From DASYYE01 sp035946955 (GTDB lineage Bacteria; Actinomycetota; Actinomycetes; Streptosporangiales; Streptosporangiaceae), in NCBI GenBank assembly GCA_035946955.1, contig DASYYE010000473.1, positions 1 to 36,599 on the forward strand: DNA of 36,599 bases. The letters are read 5' to 3'. The notes under the pieces were generated by a model that was not told the origin of the DNA, made no database searches, and worked only from the letters and a program-made list of their open reading frames with translations. This document shows positions 7,675 through 15,381 of the stretch, piece by piece. Made by a program: the position numbers and the translations under genes. Positions within the stretch are counted from its first letter, which is position 1; each line of letters begins with the position of its first letter.

Positions 7675-8496
7675 GTGAAGGGGCAGGCGGGCGACGCCCC
7701 GCATGCGGGCGTGACAGGTGCCCTGCTCGAACTCGACCACGTGACGAAACGGTTCGGCCGGGTCGTCGTCGCGGAAGATCTGTCGCTGACGGTCGGGCCG
7801 GGGGATCTGGTCGGGATCGTCGGGCCGAACGGCGCTGGTAAGACCAGCGTGTTCGGCCTCACCTCGGGCGACCTCACGCCCAATGGCGGTGAGGTCCGCT
7901 TCGCCGGGCGAACCGTCACCGGGCTGGACCCGGCCGCGCGGTGCAGGCTGGGTATCGGACGCACCTACCAGGTGCCGCGGCCGTTCTCGGACATGACCGT
8001 GTTCGAGAACCTGCTCGTCGCCGCGCAGCAGGGTGGGGGGCTGCGACGGCGGGCGAGCTATGTGGCAGCAGCGGAGGTTCTCGAGCGGACCGGTATGTCC
8101 GGGCAGGCGAACGTGCCGGCCGAGCGGCTGGGCCTGCTGCAGCGTAAGCGGCTCGAATTGGCGCGCGCCCTCGCAACACAGCCGACGCTGCTCCTGCTCG
8201 ACGAGGTGGCCGGCGGCCTCACCGACCCAGAGGTCGCCCAGCTCGTCGAGATCGTCCGCGGTGTGAACGCCGAAGGGACCGCGGTGGTCTGGATCGAGCA
8301 CGTCGTGCGTGCGCTCACCGTGGTGGTCAGCCGGCTGCTCTGCCTGGCCGGCGGCAGGTTCGTCGCCGACGGGAACCCCGCGGCGGTACTGGCCGAACCC
8401 GCGGTCCGTGAGGTCTTCCTCGGCACCGACGTCACCGCCGCCCTGGTCGGCGGGTCACTGGAGACCCGTGGTTCCGGCGAGCGGAGCGAGCCATGA
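7675..8496 (+). CDS. livG: ABC importer ATP-binding protein, LivG type
   Basis: A 273-residue ABC ATPase with Walker A GPNGAGKT (residues 50-57), Walker B LLLLDEVAGGL and the LivG-type Q-loop context (GRTYQVPRPFSDMTVFENL). The signature region reads LGLLQRKRLELARAL, more degenerate than the usual LSxGxxR form. The start is GTG 7675 with GGAG upstream. A seven-codon reading frame (ATG 7655) ends in GTGA overlapping that start and could couple translation. Another in-frame GTG at 7711 is possible. It overlaps livF by ATGA. Confidence 0.88.
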   Translation: MKGQAGDAPHAGVTGALLELDHVTKRFGRVVVAEDLSLTVGPGDLVGIVGPNGAGKTSVFGLTSGDLTPNGGEVRFAGRTVTGLDPAARCRLGIGRTYQVPRPFSDMTVFENLLVAAQQGGGLRRRASYVAAAEVLERTGMSGQANVPAERLGLLQRKRLELARALATQPTLLLLDEVAGGLTDPEVAQLVEIVRGVNAEGTAVVWIEHVVRALTVVVSRLLCLAGGRFVADGNPAAVLAEPAVREVFLGTDVTAALVGGSLETRGSGERSEP

Positions 8497-9257
8497 GCGA
8501 GCCGGCGCCGCTGCTCGAGGTCCGTGACCTGGCCGTGTACCACGGGCAGCTCCGGGCACTGGACGCGGTCTCGTTCCGGGTGATGCCGGGTGAGGTCTAC
8601 GCGATCATCGGTGCGAACGGAGCGGGCAAGTCGACGCTGCTGCGGACGATCGCTGGCCTGCACCACCCGACGGCGGGTTCGGTCCGTTTCGATGGCAGCG
8701 ATGTGACGAGGCTGCGGCCCGAGCGCCGGGCCAGGCAGGGGATCGTCATGGTGCTGGAGGGCCGCAGGCTGTTCGGGTCACTCACCGTCCATGAGAACCT
8801 GCTGGTCGGCGCGGCATACGCGCGGCAGGGCCCGTGGACGACCGAGCGGGTCTATGAGACGTTCGACTGGATGCGCGACCGCCGTGACCAGCGCACCGAC
8901 CAGCTCTCCGGCGGGGAGCAGCAGACGGTCGCCCTCGGCCGTGCACTGGTCGCCAACCCCCGTGTACTGCTGCTCGATGAGTTGTCGCTGGGTTTGGCAC
9001 CCGTGGTCGTCCAGCGCATCTACGGCATGCTGCCGCAGGTTCTCGCGAGCGGCCTCACCGTCCTGCTCGTCGAGCAGGACGTGAGCCAGGCCCTGCGGGT
9101 GGCATCCCACATCCACTGCCTGCTCGAGGGCAGGACCACACTGGTCGGCCGGCCCGCCGAGGTCACCGCCGAGCAGGTCGAGGCAGCCTACTTCGGCCTC
9201 GGTGGGGGAGCAGGGCAGGCGGAAGACACCGGGGGCGCGTCGTTATGGTCTGGGTGA
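8493..9257 (+). CDS. livF: ABC importer ATP-binding protein, LivF type
   Basis: A 254-residue ABC ATPase with Walker A GANGAGKS (40-47), signature LSGGEQQTVALGRAL and Walker B VLLLDELSLGL, all intact, as in LivF. It pairs with LivG to power the importer. The ATGA overlap with livG fixes the start. Its 3' end overlaps livH by 13 bases. The C-terminal tail (about 15 residues, GGGAGQAEDTGG) is a low-complexity extension. Confidence 0.9.
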   Translation: MSEPAPLLEVRDLAVYHGQLRALDAVSFRVMPGEVYAIIGANGAGKSTLLRTIAGLHHPTAGSVRFDGSDVTRLRPERRARQGIVMVLEGRRLFGSLTVHENLLVGAAYARQGPWTTERVYETFDWMRDRRDQRTDQLSGGEQQTVALGRALVANPRVLLLDELSLGLAPVVVQRIYGMLPQVLASGLTVLLVEQDVSQALRVASHIHCLLEGRTTLVGRPAEVTAEQVEAAYFGLGGGAGQAEDTGGASLWSG

Positions 9258-10120
9258 ACGCCGTCATCCAGGGGGTGCTGACGGGCGGGCTGTACGCGCT
9301 GTTCGCCTGTGGGCTGTCGCTGATGTTCGGCGTGATGAAGGTCGTGAACCTCGCGCACGGCGACCTCGCCGTGGTCGCGGGGTATGTCGCGATCGGGGTC
9401 ATCGCCGTCACTCACATGCCGGTGCTCTGGTCCATCGTCATCGTGGTGCCGGTCATGGCGGTGCTCGGCTACGTGCTGCAGCGCACGGTCATCCAGAGCG
9501 CGCTCGACCGGAGCGTGCTCACCACGCTGATAGTCACCTTCGGCCTGTCGGTAGTGATCGAGAACGGCCTGCTGCAGTTCTTCACCGCCAACACCCGCGG
9601 CATCGGCACCGGGCTGGCACTGGTGACCGACTCCTTCAACCTCGGCCCCCAGATCCAGGTCGCCTACCTGCTCGTGGTCATCTTCGTCATGGCCGTCGGG
9701 GTGCTGCTCGGGCTGCAGTACTTCCTGTCCGCCTCCAAGTATGGCCGCCTGATCCGTGCGGTGGCCGACGACAAGGAGGCGGCGCAGCTTGCCGGGGCTG
9801 ACTACCGCCACGTGTTCGGCGTCGCGGCGGCGCTCGCGTTCGGCACCGTGGCGCTGGGCGGCATCGCCTACGGCATGTACTCCCAGCTCGCCCCGACCAC
9901 GGGCACGGACACGATCCTGCTGTTCGCGTTCGCGGCGGTGGTGATCGGTGGGCTCGGCTCACTGTGGGGCACCCTGCTCGGCGGCGTGGTGCTCGGCGTG
10001 GCCCAGCAGATCGGCGCCCAGATCAACATCTCCGACGAGGTCCTCGCCGGGTACCTCGTTTTCCTCGCCGTGCTCGTGCTGCGCCCACAGGGGCTCACCA
10101 GCCGGAGGGCACAGTCATGA
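9245..10120 (+). CDS. livH: ABC importer permease, LivH type
   Basis: A 291-residue membrane permease with about eight hydrophobic segments. It shows the LivH family patterns GGLYALFACGLSLMFGVM near the N-terminus and SKYGRLIRAVADDKEAA in the cytoplasmic loop that contacts the ATPases. It ends with LRPQGLTSRRAQS, as LivH proteins usually do. It starts inside the end of livF and overlaps livM by ATGA, so subunit synthesis is coupled. Confidence 0.9.
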   Translation: MVWVNAVIQGVLTGGLYALFACGLSLMFGVMKVVNLAHGDLAVVAGYVAIGVIAVTHMPVLWSIVIVVPVMAVLGYVLQRTVIQSALDRSVLTTLIVTFGLSVVIENGLLQFFTANTRGIGTGLALVTDSFNLGPQIQVAYLLVVIFVMAVGVLLGLQYFLSASKYGRLIRAVADDKEAAQLAGADYRHVFGVAAALAFGTVALGGIAYGMYSQLAPTTGTDTILLFAFAAVVIGGLGSLWGTLLGGVVLGVAQQIGAQINISDEVLAGYLVFLAVLVLRPQGLTSRRAQS

Positions 10121-11172
10121 GGTCCCTGGTACCAGCGCCCGCCCCGCCTGCCACTGACTTCCGGGTCACCCGGTCCCAGCGCAATGTGACCTGGACCGGG
10201 GTGGTCGCGCTGATTGTCGTGGTCGTGCTCGCGCGGTTCCCGTACATCTTCTACTCGGGTGTTACGACGATCATGGTGCAGGCATTCATCGTGCTCACCC
10301 TGGCGAGCATGTGGAACCTGCTGGCCGGTTACGCGGGCCTGGTGTCAGTGGGGCAGCAGGCATTCGTCGGGCTCGGTGCCTACTTCGTGCTGATCCTGGC
10401 CATCCACGGCCTCTCACCCTTCGTCGCACTGCCCGTCTCGGCGGTCGGCTGCGGCGTCGCCGCCTTGCCACTGTGGTGGCTGGTGTCCCGGTTGCGCAGT
10501 GGGTATTTCGCGATCGCCACCTGGGTGCTCGCCGCGACCGTCATGCTCGTCATCGAGCGGTTCTCCTCGATCGGCGGCGGGACCGGCATGCCGCTGCCCG
10601 GTTTCGCCTCGCTCAACCCGGTACTGCTCACCGCGTACACGTACTGGGCGGGGCTGGCCGTCACGGTCGTGGCGCTGGCCGCTGTCTACCTCCTGCTGCG
10701 CAGCAGGCTCGGCCTGGTGCTCACCGCCATCCGCGACGACGAAGTGGCGGCGCGGAGTTCGGGCGCACGGGTGGGCATGGCCAGGATGGCGGTGTTCCTG
10801 GTGGCGGGCGCTGGCTGCGGTGCCGCCGGCGGGGTGCTGGCAATCAGCCAGCTGCAGGTACAGCCGGGCGCTGTGTTCAGCGTCCAGTGGACCGCGGAGA
10901 TGGCGTTCGCGACCATCATCGGGGGACTGGGCACGATCGAGGGGCCGATCATCGGCACTGCGGTGTACATGGTGCTCCAGCAGACTCTGGCCTCATACAA
11001 CGCGTGGTACCTGATCATCCTCGGTCTGGTGGCGATCACCGTTGCCCTGTTCGCCCGCCGTGGGCTGTGGGGACTGGTGGACGAGCGGCTGCACCTGCGA
11101 CTCTTCCCCGTCGGCTACTACGTACGGTCTCCCGGTGAGCGCTCCCGCCGCTTGACCCGGTTCAGCCGCTGA
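10117..11172 (+). CDS. livM: ABC importer permease, LivM type
   Basis: A 351-residue second permease. It has the LivM hallmarks: ASMWNLLAGYAGLVSVGQQAF early and RSRLGLVLTAIRDDEVAA as the ATPase-coupling loop, then a glycine-rich IIGGLGTIEGPIIGT segment. The ATG at 10117 overlaps the livH stop and follows GGAGGG (10104-10109); a longer in-frame start at 9964 lies inside livH and is rejected. It closes the importer operon. Confidence 0.9.
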   Translation: MRSLVPAPAPPATDFRVTRSQRNVTWTGVVALIVVVVLARFPYIFYSGVTTIMVQAFIVLTLASMWNLLAGYAGLVSVGQQAFVGLGAYFVLILAIHGLSPFVALPVSAVGCGVAALPLWWLVSRLRSGYFAIATWVLAATVMLVIERFSSIGGGTGMPLPGFASLNPVLLTAYTYWAGLAVTVVALAAVYLLLRSRLGLVLTAIRDDEVAARSSGARVGMARMAVFLVAGAGCGAAGGVLAISQLQVQPGAVFSVQWTAEMAFATIIGGLGTIEGPIIGTAVYMVLQQTLASYNAWYLIILGLVAITVALFARRGLWGLVDERLHLRLFPVGYYVRSPGERSRRLTRFSR

Positions 11173-11236
11173 AAGGTGACGCCTCCTCGCGGAATCTCCG
11201 GGTGACCAAAACCGACTGAGTGAGCCTGACCTGACG

Positions 11237-11260
11237 CGCTGCGAGGGTTCACGCTGCGAG
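11237..11260 (+). repeat. Direct 9-base repeat after livM
   Basis: CGCTGCGAG occurs at 11237-11245 and again at 11252-11260, 15 bases apart start to start. It lies in the 332-base gap between livM and the nuclease relic. It may be a regulator site or a chance repeat. Confidence 0.25.
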
Positions 11261-11381
11261 TAAACCGCGCGTGAGACGGCAGTCAACCGGCACCTAGAAC
11301 GCTCAGGCCAGGAGGTTATGCAAGGGCGGTCTGGCCCTGAGTACCTCGGCTCCGAGTCGAGTCCAAGGGAGTCGGTCAACA

Positions 11382-11471
11382 ATGATGAGATCGCACCCGA
11401 TGATGCGGATGCTGCTTCCCCTAGCGGCAGTGGCGGTAACTGTCACACTCACAGCCGGGCTGTTTTCCTAG
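11382..11471 (+). pseudogene. Orphan signal peptide, truncated secreted protein
   Basis: A 29-codon frame from ATG 11382 (or 11385) to TAG 11469-11471. AAGGGAG at 11365-11371 is a plausible ribosome site. The peptide is a textbook signal sequence start (short charged region, then LLPLAAVAVTVTLTAG) that stops just where a mature protein should begin. This suggests a secreted-protein gene cut off by rearrangement near the nuclease relic. A functional short peptide is the alternative. It is the only gene-like signal I see in 11173-11504 apart from a weak overlapping frame. Confidence 0.35.
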
Positions 11472-11504
11472 GTCTGGCGCGTGCGGCGAGGGAGTTGCGG
11501 AGCA

Positions 11505-12873
11505 TCACAGTCCAACAGCGATCGACGCCTGTTCACCAGGCCCATGGTCGCTCACTGGCCCATGGATGGTGATGTGCGCCCAGGTTCGGCCGTGTTTGAT
11601 CGAGGAGACGGCGCCGGGTGTGATGCCGAACCGGCGCGCGATCCCGGCTTGCCGGGCCTCCCCGGCCGCCAGGAGTTGCTTGATCTCCCGGACGATAGCT
11701 TCGGTGAGCACTCGGCGGCCTGCGAGCTGACCCGCGCTGATCTTCGCTCGCGTCGCGGCCGACTTGGGCTTGCCTCTGCCGGCGGTGCTGTTGAGTGCCA
11801 TCTGTTCGATGAACTCTGGCGTGACGCGACGGTTCGTCCAGAGGCTGGCCCGGTGCTGCGGCGACTTGGGCTTCCCCTTGAGCGCTGCGCTGGTGTTAGC
11901 GCGGTGTTCAAGGCTGGGCTGGCTGGCGCGCTGGAATCGCGAGCAGGTACTCCCACTGAGGGTTGACGGGATCGGCTGCGACGTGTGCCCACGACTGGCG
12001 GGCCTTGATGAGGCAGACGGTGTTCAACGAGATGCCGAAGGCTGGGCCGACGTCTTTATTGCGTGCGCCCGCGTCCAGGAGTCCTTTGATCTGCGCGACC
12101 TGTTGTTCGGTCAGCTTGACGTTCAGGTTGCCCGCACCGCGTGACCGCGCGGCGAGTTTCGACCTCGCGGCCGGGGATGGCGATTTCCCTTGTTGGCCTG
12201 CCCGACCGCGCGGATGCGGTCGCGGTCCGCCTGTGTGATCTCACGTTTCGCCCAGCTGTTCTGACGGATGGCCATCATCGTGGCTACCGTTTCGGGGGTA
12301 ACGAGGTAGGTCCATATCTGGCCGCGACGGAGCTGGTACACCAGTGACTCTGTCACGCCAAAGTCCACAGCGATCTCAGAGGCGTGGCCTCCGGCCAGCA
12401 GCCGTTGGCAGATGGCCACGACGAGAGCGTCGGTGAGCTTGGCGCCAGGATTCCCGTCCCCGCGCACTCGCCCGCGCTTGTGGGGTTAGGCTGGCCTTGA
12501 TCGCCACGCTCATCTTGATCCTCGCCTCGGCCGTTTGCGTGAGCCCGCGAGCAGGTGAGGTCACATCAAGGGCGAGGTTATAGACGGGGCCTGCGGCCAG
12601 AGCCGCGTTGAGGTGACGCTGCTCTGCTGGGATCAGCCCGTTCGCATCCTCTACCGGTTCGATGGCCTCGAACGTGAACGCGGCCTCGCCATGCTCATCC
12701 CAGGCCGCCTGCAGCCGGTAGTTGTGGTGGCGTCCACCGCGCAACAGGGAGCGGTGCGTTTTCCACCGTCTTGGGATGTCATCAGAGGAGTCGACATAGA
12801 CGCGGTCGGGGTCGGTGATCAGGTACACGCCCATCTCGACGGATGGCAGGGGTGAGATCGAAAGGCTATGCAC
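11505..12873 (-). pseudogene. Decayed GIY-YIG nuclease with NUMOD3/HTH repeats
   Basis: Read leftwards, an N-terminal GIY-YIG-like domain (GVYLITDPDRVYVDSSDDIP..., from about 12834) is followed by alternating NUMOD3-like motifs and small helix-turn-helix units (for example KLTDALVVAICQRLL, KLTEQQVAQIKGLLDAG and RVLTEAIVREIKQLLAAG). This modular order is typical of homing-type endonucleases. The modules sit in successive different frames, with shifts near 12482, near 12195 and near 11920; the third segment meets a stop at 11908-11910. Each shift lies at a short run or repeat, so real decay is likely, though sequencing error is possible. The ancestral protein would have been about 450 residues. 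Confidence 0.7.
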
Positions 12874-12900
12874 GTCGGGTGTCCTGGCAGGTGGGACCGT

Positions 12901-13389
12901 TCAGGAGTCCATGGCAGGGGCGTAGTAGTCGCGGAGCATTTCGGTTGGCCAGGCTGGCTGGTGGATCTCGCCGCGTGGTCCGAATTCGGTGAACCAGGGT
13001 TTGATGTCGAGGATGGGGGTGCCGTCGACGGCGTCGAGGTCTTCGACGTGGAGGTCGAGGCTGTCGACTTTGAGGAGGCGGCAGCGGGAGACGCCGAGCC
13101 AGTTGAGGCGGCGCATGTTGCGGTGGCCGAAGGTGCCGACTTCGGGCCAGTCGGGGTTGTCGCGGGGGCGCCGGGCACCGAGGTTGAGGTCGGTGGGGTC
13201 GGTGAGGTGGAACCTGAACACGACTTCCAGGTGGGAGAAGTCGCCTAGACCCTTGGTGGCGTCCGGGGTGTACCGGGTTGCATCGATGCGGATGATCGCC
13301 TGTGTGCCGCCCCAGTAGTCGTCGGTCGGCTCGATCCGCCCCCCGACGACGTGTGCGACGGGGGTGACCTGGAATGTCTCGCTGTCCAT
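12901..13389 (-). CDS. TrmO-like (TsaA/UPF0066) methyltransferase
   Basis: A 162-residue protein of the TsaA/TrmO family. The Escherichia coli member N6-methylates t6A37 in tRNA using S-adenosylmethionine. The family pattern NPDWPEVGTFGHRN, then VDGTPILDIKPW, is clear. The ATG at 13389 has AGGAG 8 bases upstream. A far longer in-frame start at 14217 runs through the XRE gene as low-complexity shadow sequence and is rejected. The length is at the short end for full TrmO, so the substrate may differ. It lies 19 bases after the XRE gene. Confidence 0.8.
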   Translation of the reverse strand: MDSETFQVTPVAHVVGGRIEPTDDYWGGTQAIIRIDATRYTPDATKGLGDFSHLEVVFRFHLTDPTDLNLGARRPRDNPDWPEVGTFGHRNMRRLNWLGVSRCRLLKVDSLDLHVEDLDAVDGTPILDIKPWFTEFGPRGEIHQPAWPTEMLRDYYAPAMDS

Positions 13390-13408
13390 GGGGGTGGCTC
13401 CTGGAGGG

Positions 13409-14794
13409 TCAGGCGGTGTAGGCGAGGTAGCGGGAGGCGCGGGCGTCGAGGTCGGTGACGGCGCGGATGCCCCGGCCCCGGAAGGACGACAGGACGGAGC
13501 GCATGTCGAGGACGGTCTGGCGGGCGCGTGCGGATCGGACGCCTTCCATCGCTTCGAGTGCGTGTGACCAGGCGGCGCATGCCTCGTCCATCGCGCCCTG
13601 GCGGGCGTGGACGGCACCGAGGTAGCCAAGGGTGACGGCGTGGGTGCGGGTGAAAGTGGCGGCTCTGCGAGTGCGGACGCTGCGCTCAAACTCCCGGATT
13701 GAGCCTGTGAGGTCTCCGATGTCGCGCAGGGCGCAGGCGGTTTCGTGGGCGAGGCTGGCTTCGCCGAAGAAGAACACCCGGCCCGGTTCCTCATCGTCCG
13801 CGGTGGCGGTTGCGAGGTCGTCTTCGGCGCGCAGCAGTGCGCGTGTGGCGGCTTGGCGGTCTCCGGTGGCGGCGAGCGCGCGGGCGTGGACGACCCCGAA
13901 CAGGGCGCGTTCGCGGGGGCAGGCTTGGGTGTAGGGGTCGCCTTCGGTGCTGGCGGTGGCCAGACCGAGGGCCTGCCGGGGGTGGCCGAGGTCGACGGCC
14001 TGATGGGCCATCGCCCGCAGGATGTGTCCGGCCAGGGGTGGGTTGCCGGCTTCGGCGGCGAGTTTGAGGGCGATGGTGAAGTACCGCTGGGCGAGGGCGT
14101 GCTCGGCGTTGTCGAAGGCCATCCACCCGCACAGGTACGCCAGTTCGCCGGCGGTGGAGAACATCGCGTCACGCAGGCTCTCCTCAGTGAACCTGCCGTG
14201 GAGGTAGGCGGCGACATCGGAGGTCAGGTACTGCACGAGGGCGCTGCGGCCGTGACCGCCACCGCGCCGCTGATCGACGCGGGAGAACGCCGCCACCATC
14301 TCACGGACGGCTTCGAGATCACCCCAACCGGCCACGCCAGCGCCGCCAGTCGGCCAGGTCCGGCGCGAGGCGAGGCGCTCCCACCAGACAGCGGGCAGGG
14401 TGAGCGTGGCGACTGAATAAGCGGTGCCGCTCAGCACCCGCCTGCGTGCAGCGTCCACGTTGAGTCTCCCGAGATCAGCAAGCGCGGTAAGGGTATCGGC
14501 ATCCCAGTCCAGCGCCAGCCCTGGCGACGGTTCATCCGCCAGCCCCGCCTCGCAGAGAGTGACCAGCCGGCCCAGCCGGCGTGACAGGGCCTCGCACAAA
14601 ATCGACGGTGACCGGCCGGAAGGCCGGGAGCCAGCGACCCAGTGTGAGACGTGGGAGCGGCCCACGCCCAGGAGTTCGTGAGCCCCGCTCTCACTGGCGA
14701 CACGGGTGAACGCTGCCGCCGTCTGGGCGTGCGACCAGCCCGCCTCCGCGATCACAGCAGCGAGGCGCGTGTTCGCGCCGTCAGCGCCCGCCAC
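13409..14794 (-). CDS. XRE-type regulator with TPR-like C-terminus
   Basis: A 461-residue protein with an N-terminal helix-turn-helix (about residues 10-70; GVGRSHVSHWVAGSRPSG) and a long helical TPR-like remainder (for example HALAQRYFTIALKLAAEAGNPPLA). Such regulators are abundant in streptomycete-type genomes and are often paired with a HATPase, here the divergent gene at 14893. The start is GTG 14794 with a G-rich ribosome site upstream. It probably controls the divergent pair through repeats between them. No ligand can be inferred. Confidence 0.82.
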   Translation of the reverse strand: MAGADGANTRLAAVIAEAGWSHAQTAAAFTRVASESGAHELLGVGRSHVSHWVAGSRPSGRSPSILCEALSRRLGRLVTLCEAGLADEPSPGLALDWDADTLTALADLGRLNVDAARRRVLSGTAYSVATLTLPAVWWERLASRRTWPTGGAGVAGWGDLEAVREMVAAFSRVDQRRGGGHGRSALVQYLTSDVAAYLHGRFTEESLRDAMFSTAGELAYLCGWMAFDNAEHALAQRYFTIALKLAAEAGNPPLAGHILRAMAHQAVDLGHPRQALGLATASTEGDPYTQACPRERALFGVVHARALAATGDRQAATRALLRAEDDLATATADDEEPGRVFFFGEASLAHETACALRDIGDLTGSIREFERSVRTRRAATFTRTHAVTLGYLGAVHARQGAMDEACAAWSHALEAMEGVRSARARQTVLDMRSVLSSFRGRGIRAVTDLDARASRYLAYTA

Positions 14795-14818
14795 TACTGC
14801 CCCCGAGAGCTAAACGAT

Positions 14819-14836
14819 CTTTCACCGCTTTCACCG
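14819..14836. promoter_or_regulatory. Tandem 9-mer between divergent genes
   Basis: CTTTCACCG occurs twice head to tail (14819-14827 and 14828-14836), 25 bases upstream of the XRE start and in the promoter region of the divergent HATPase gene. A perfect tandem 9-mer in a 98-base divergent gap is a plausible operator for the XRE protein. This is inference. Confidence 0.35.
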
Positions 14837-14892
14837 CCCACGCACCGCGCGCACCATTCCTGCCGGGCCTGATCGATGCCAACGTTACCGGC

Positions 14893-15381
14893 ATGACAGC
14901 GGGTAACAAGCCGGCCACCCGAGCCACCTATCAGGACTTCCCTGTGATCCGCGCCTGGTCTGACACCTTTCCCGCCACACCTGAGCAGGTCCGCCACGCC
15001 CGCCGGGGGCTGACCAGCTTCCTGGACGGTTCCCCAATCACCGCTGACGCGGTGACCTGCCTCTCGGAGTTGGTGACTAACTCCATTGAGCACAGCGAGT
15101 CCCGCGCGCCCGGTGGCCAGGTCACGGTCCGGGCGACCCTGGCCGCCGGCCGGCTGCGCGTGGAGGTGGAGGACCAGGGCGGTCCCTGGTGCCCAGTCAC
15201 CACCAACGCGGGGGGCCTTGGCGGGCGCGGGCTCCGCATTGTCGCCGCGCTCAGCCGCGACTGGGGCAAGACCGCCCAGAAGGCCCGCTCTCGCACCGTG
15301 TGGTTCGAGATGGGCAGCGGCTCTATCGAGGACGGGGGGACCGTCCCGGCCTCTGGCTGGACGGCGGACCCGCCGTGCTGA
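14893..15381 (+). CDS. ATP-binding protein, anti-sigma-type HATPase_c
   Basis: A 162-residue GHKL ATPase with N-box (LSELVTNSIEHS), a G1-type motif (VEVEDQGGPW) and G2 (GRGLRIVAALS). It resembles the gene at 163 in kind but is not a close copy. It is divergent from an XRE/TPR regulator, a frequent actinomycete pairing. The last six or so codons overlap the next gene start (GTGCTGA), giving coupling with the thymidylate-synthase-like enzyme. Its partner is unknown. Confidence 0.82.
   Translation: MTAGNKPATRATYQDFPVIRAWSDTFPATPEQVRHARRGLTSFLDGSPITADAVTCLSELVTNSIEHSESRAPGGQVTVRATLAAGRLRVEVEDQGGPWCPVTTNAGGLGGRGLRIVAALSRDWGKTAQKARSRTVWFEMGSGSIEDGGTVPASGWTADPPC

Noticed and set aside
6424..8301. 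625-codon minus-strand frame opposite livK and livG
   Set aside because: It is antisense to two clear genes, rich in Arg/Gly/His from high-GC codon shadow, and has no ribosome site or domain.
11318..11572. 84-codon plus-strand frame after livM
   Set aside because: The ribosome site is too close to the ATG, the peptide has no recognisable features, and its 3' half overlaps the nuclease relic.
12901..14217. Open frame of 438 codons spanning the TrmO-like gene and part of the XRE gene
   Set aside because: Upstream of 13389 it is low-complexity Pro/Ser/Thr/Ala sequence in the shadow of the XRE gene; only the C-terminal 162 residues resemble a family.
15189..15374. N-terminal extension of the synthase-like enzyme
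   Set aside because: These residues read through the HATPase gene in another frame and are basic and low complexity; GTG 15375 gives the conserved start.
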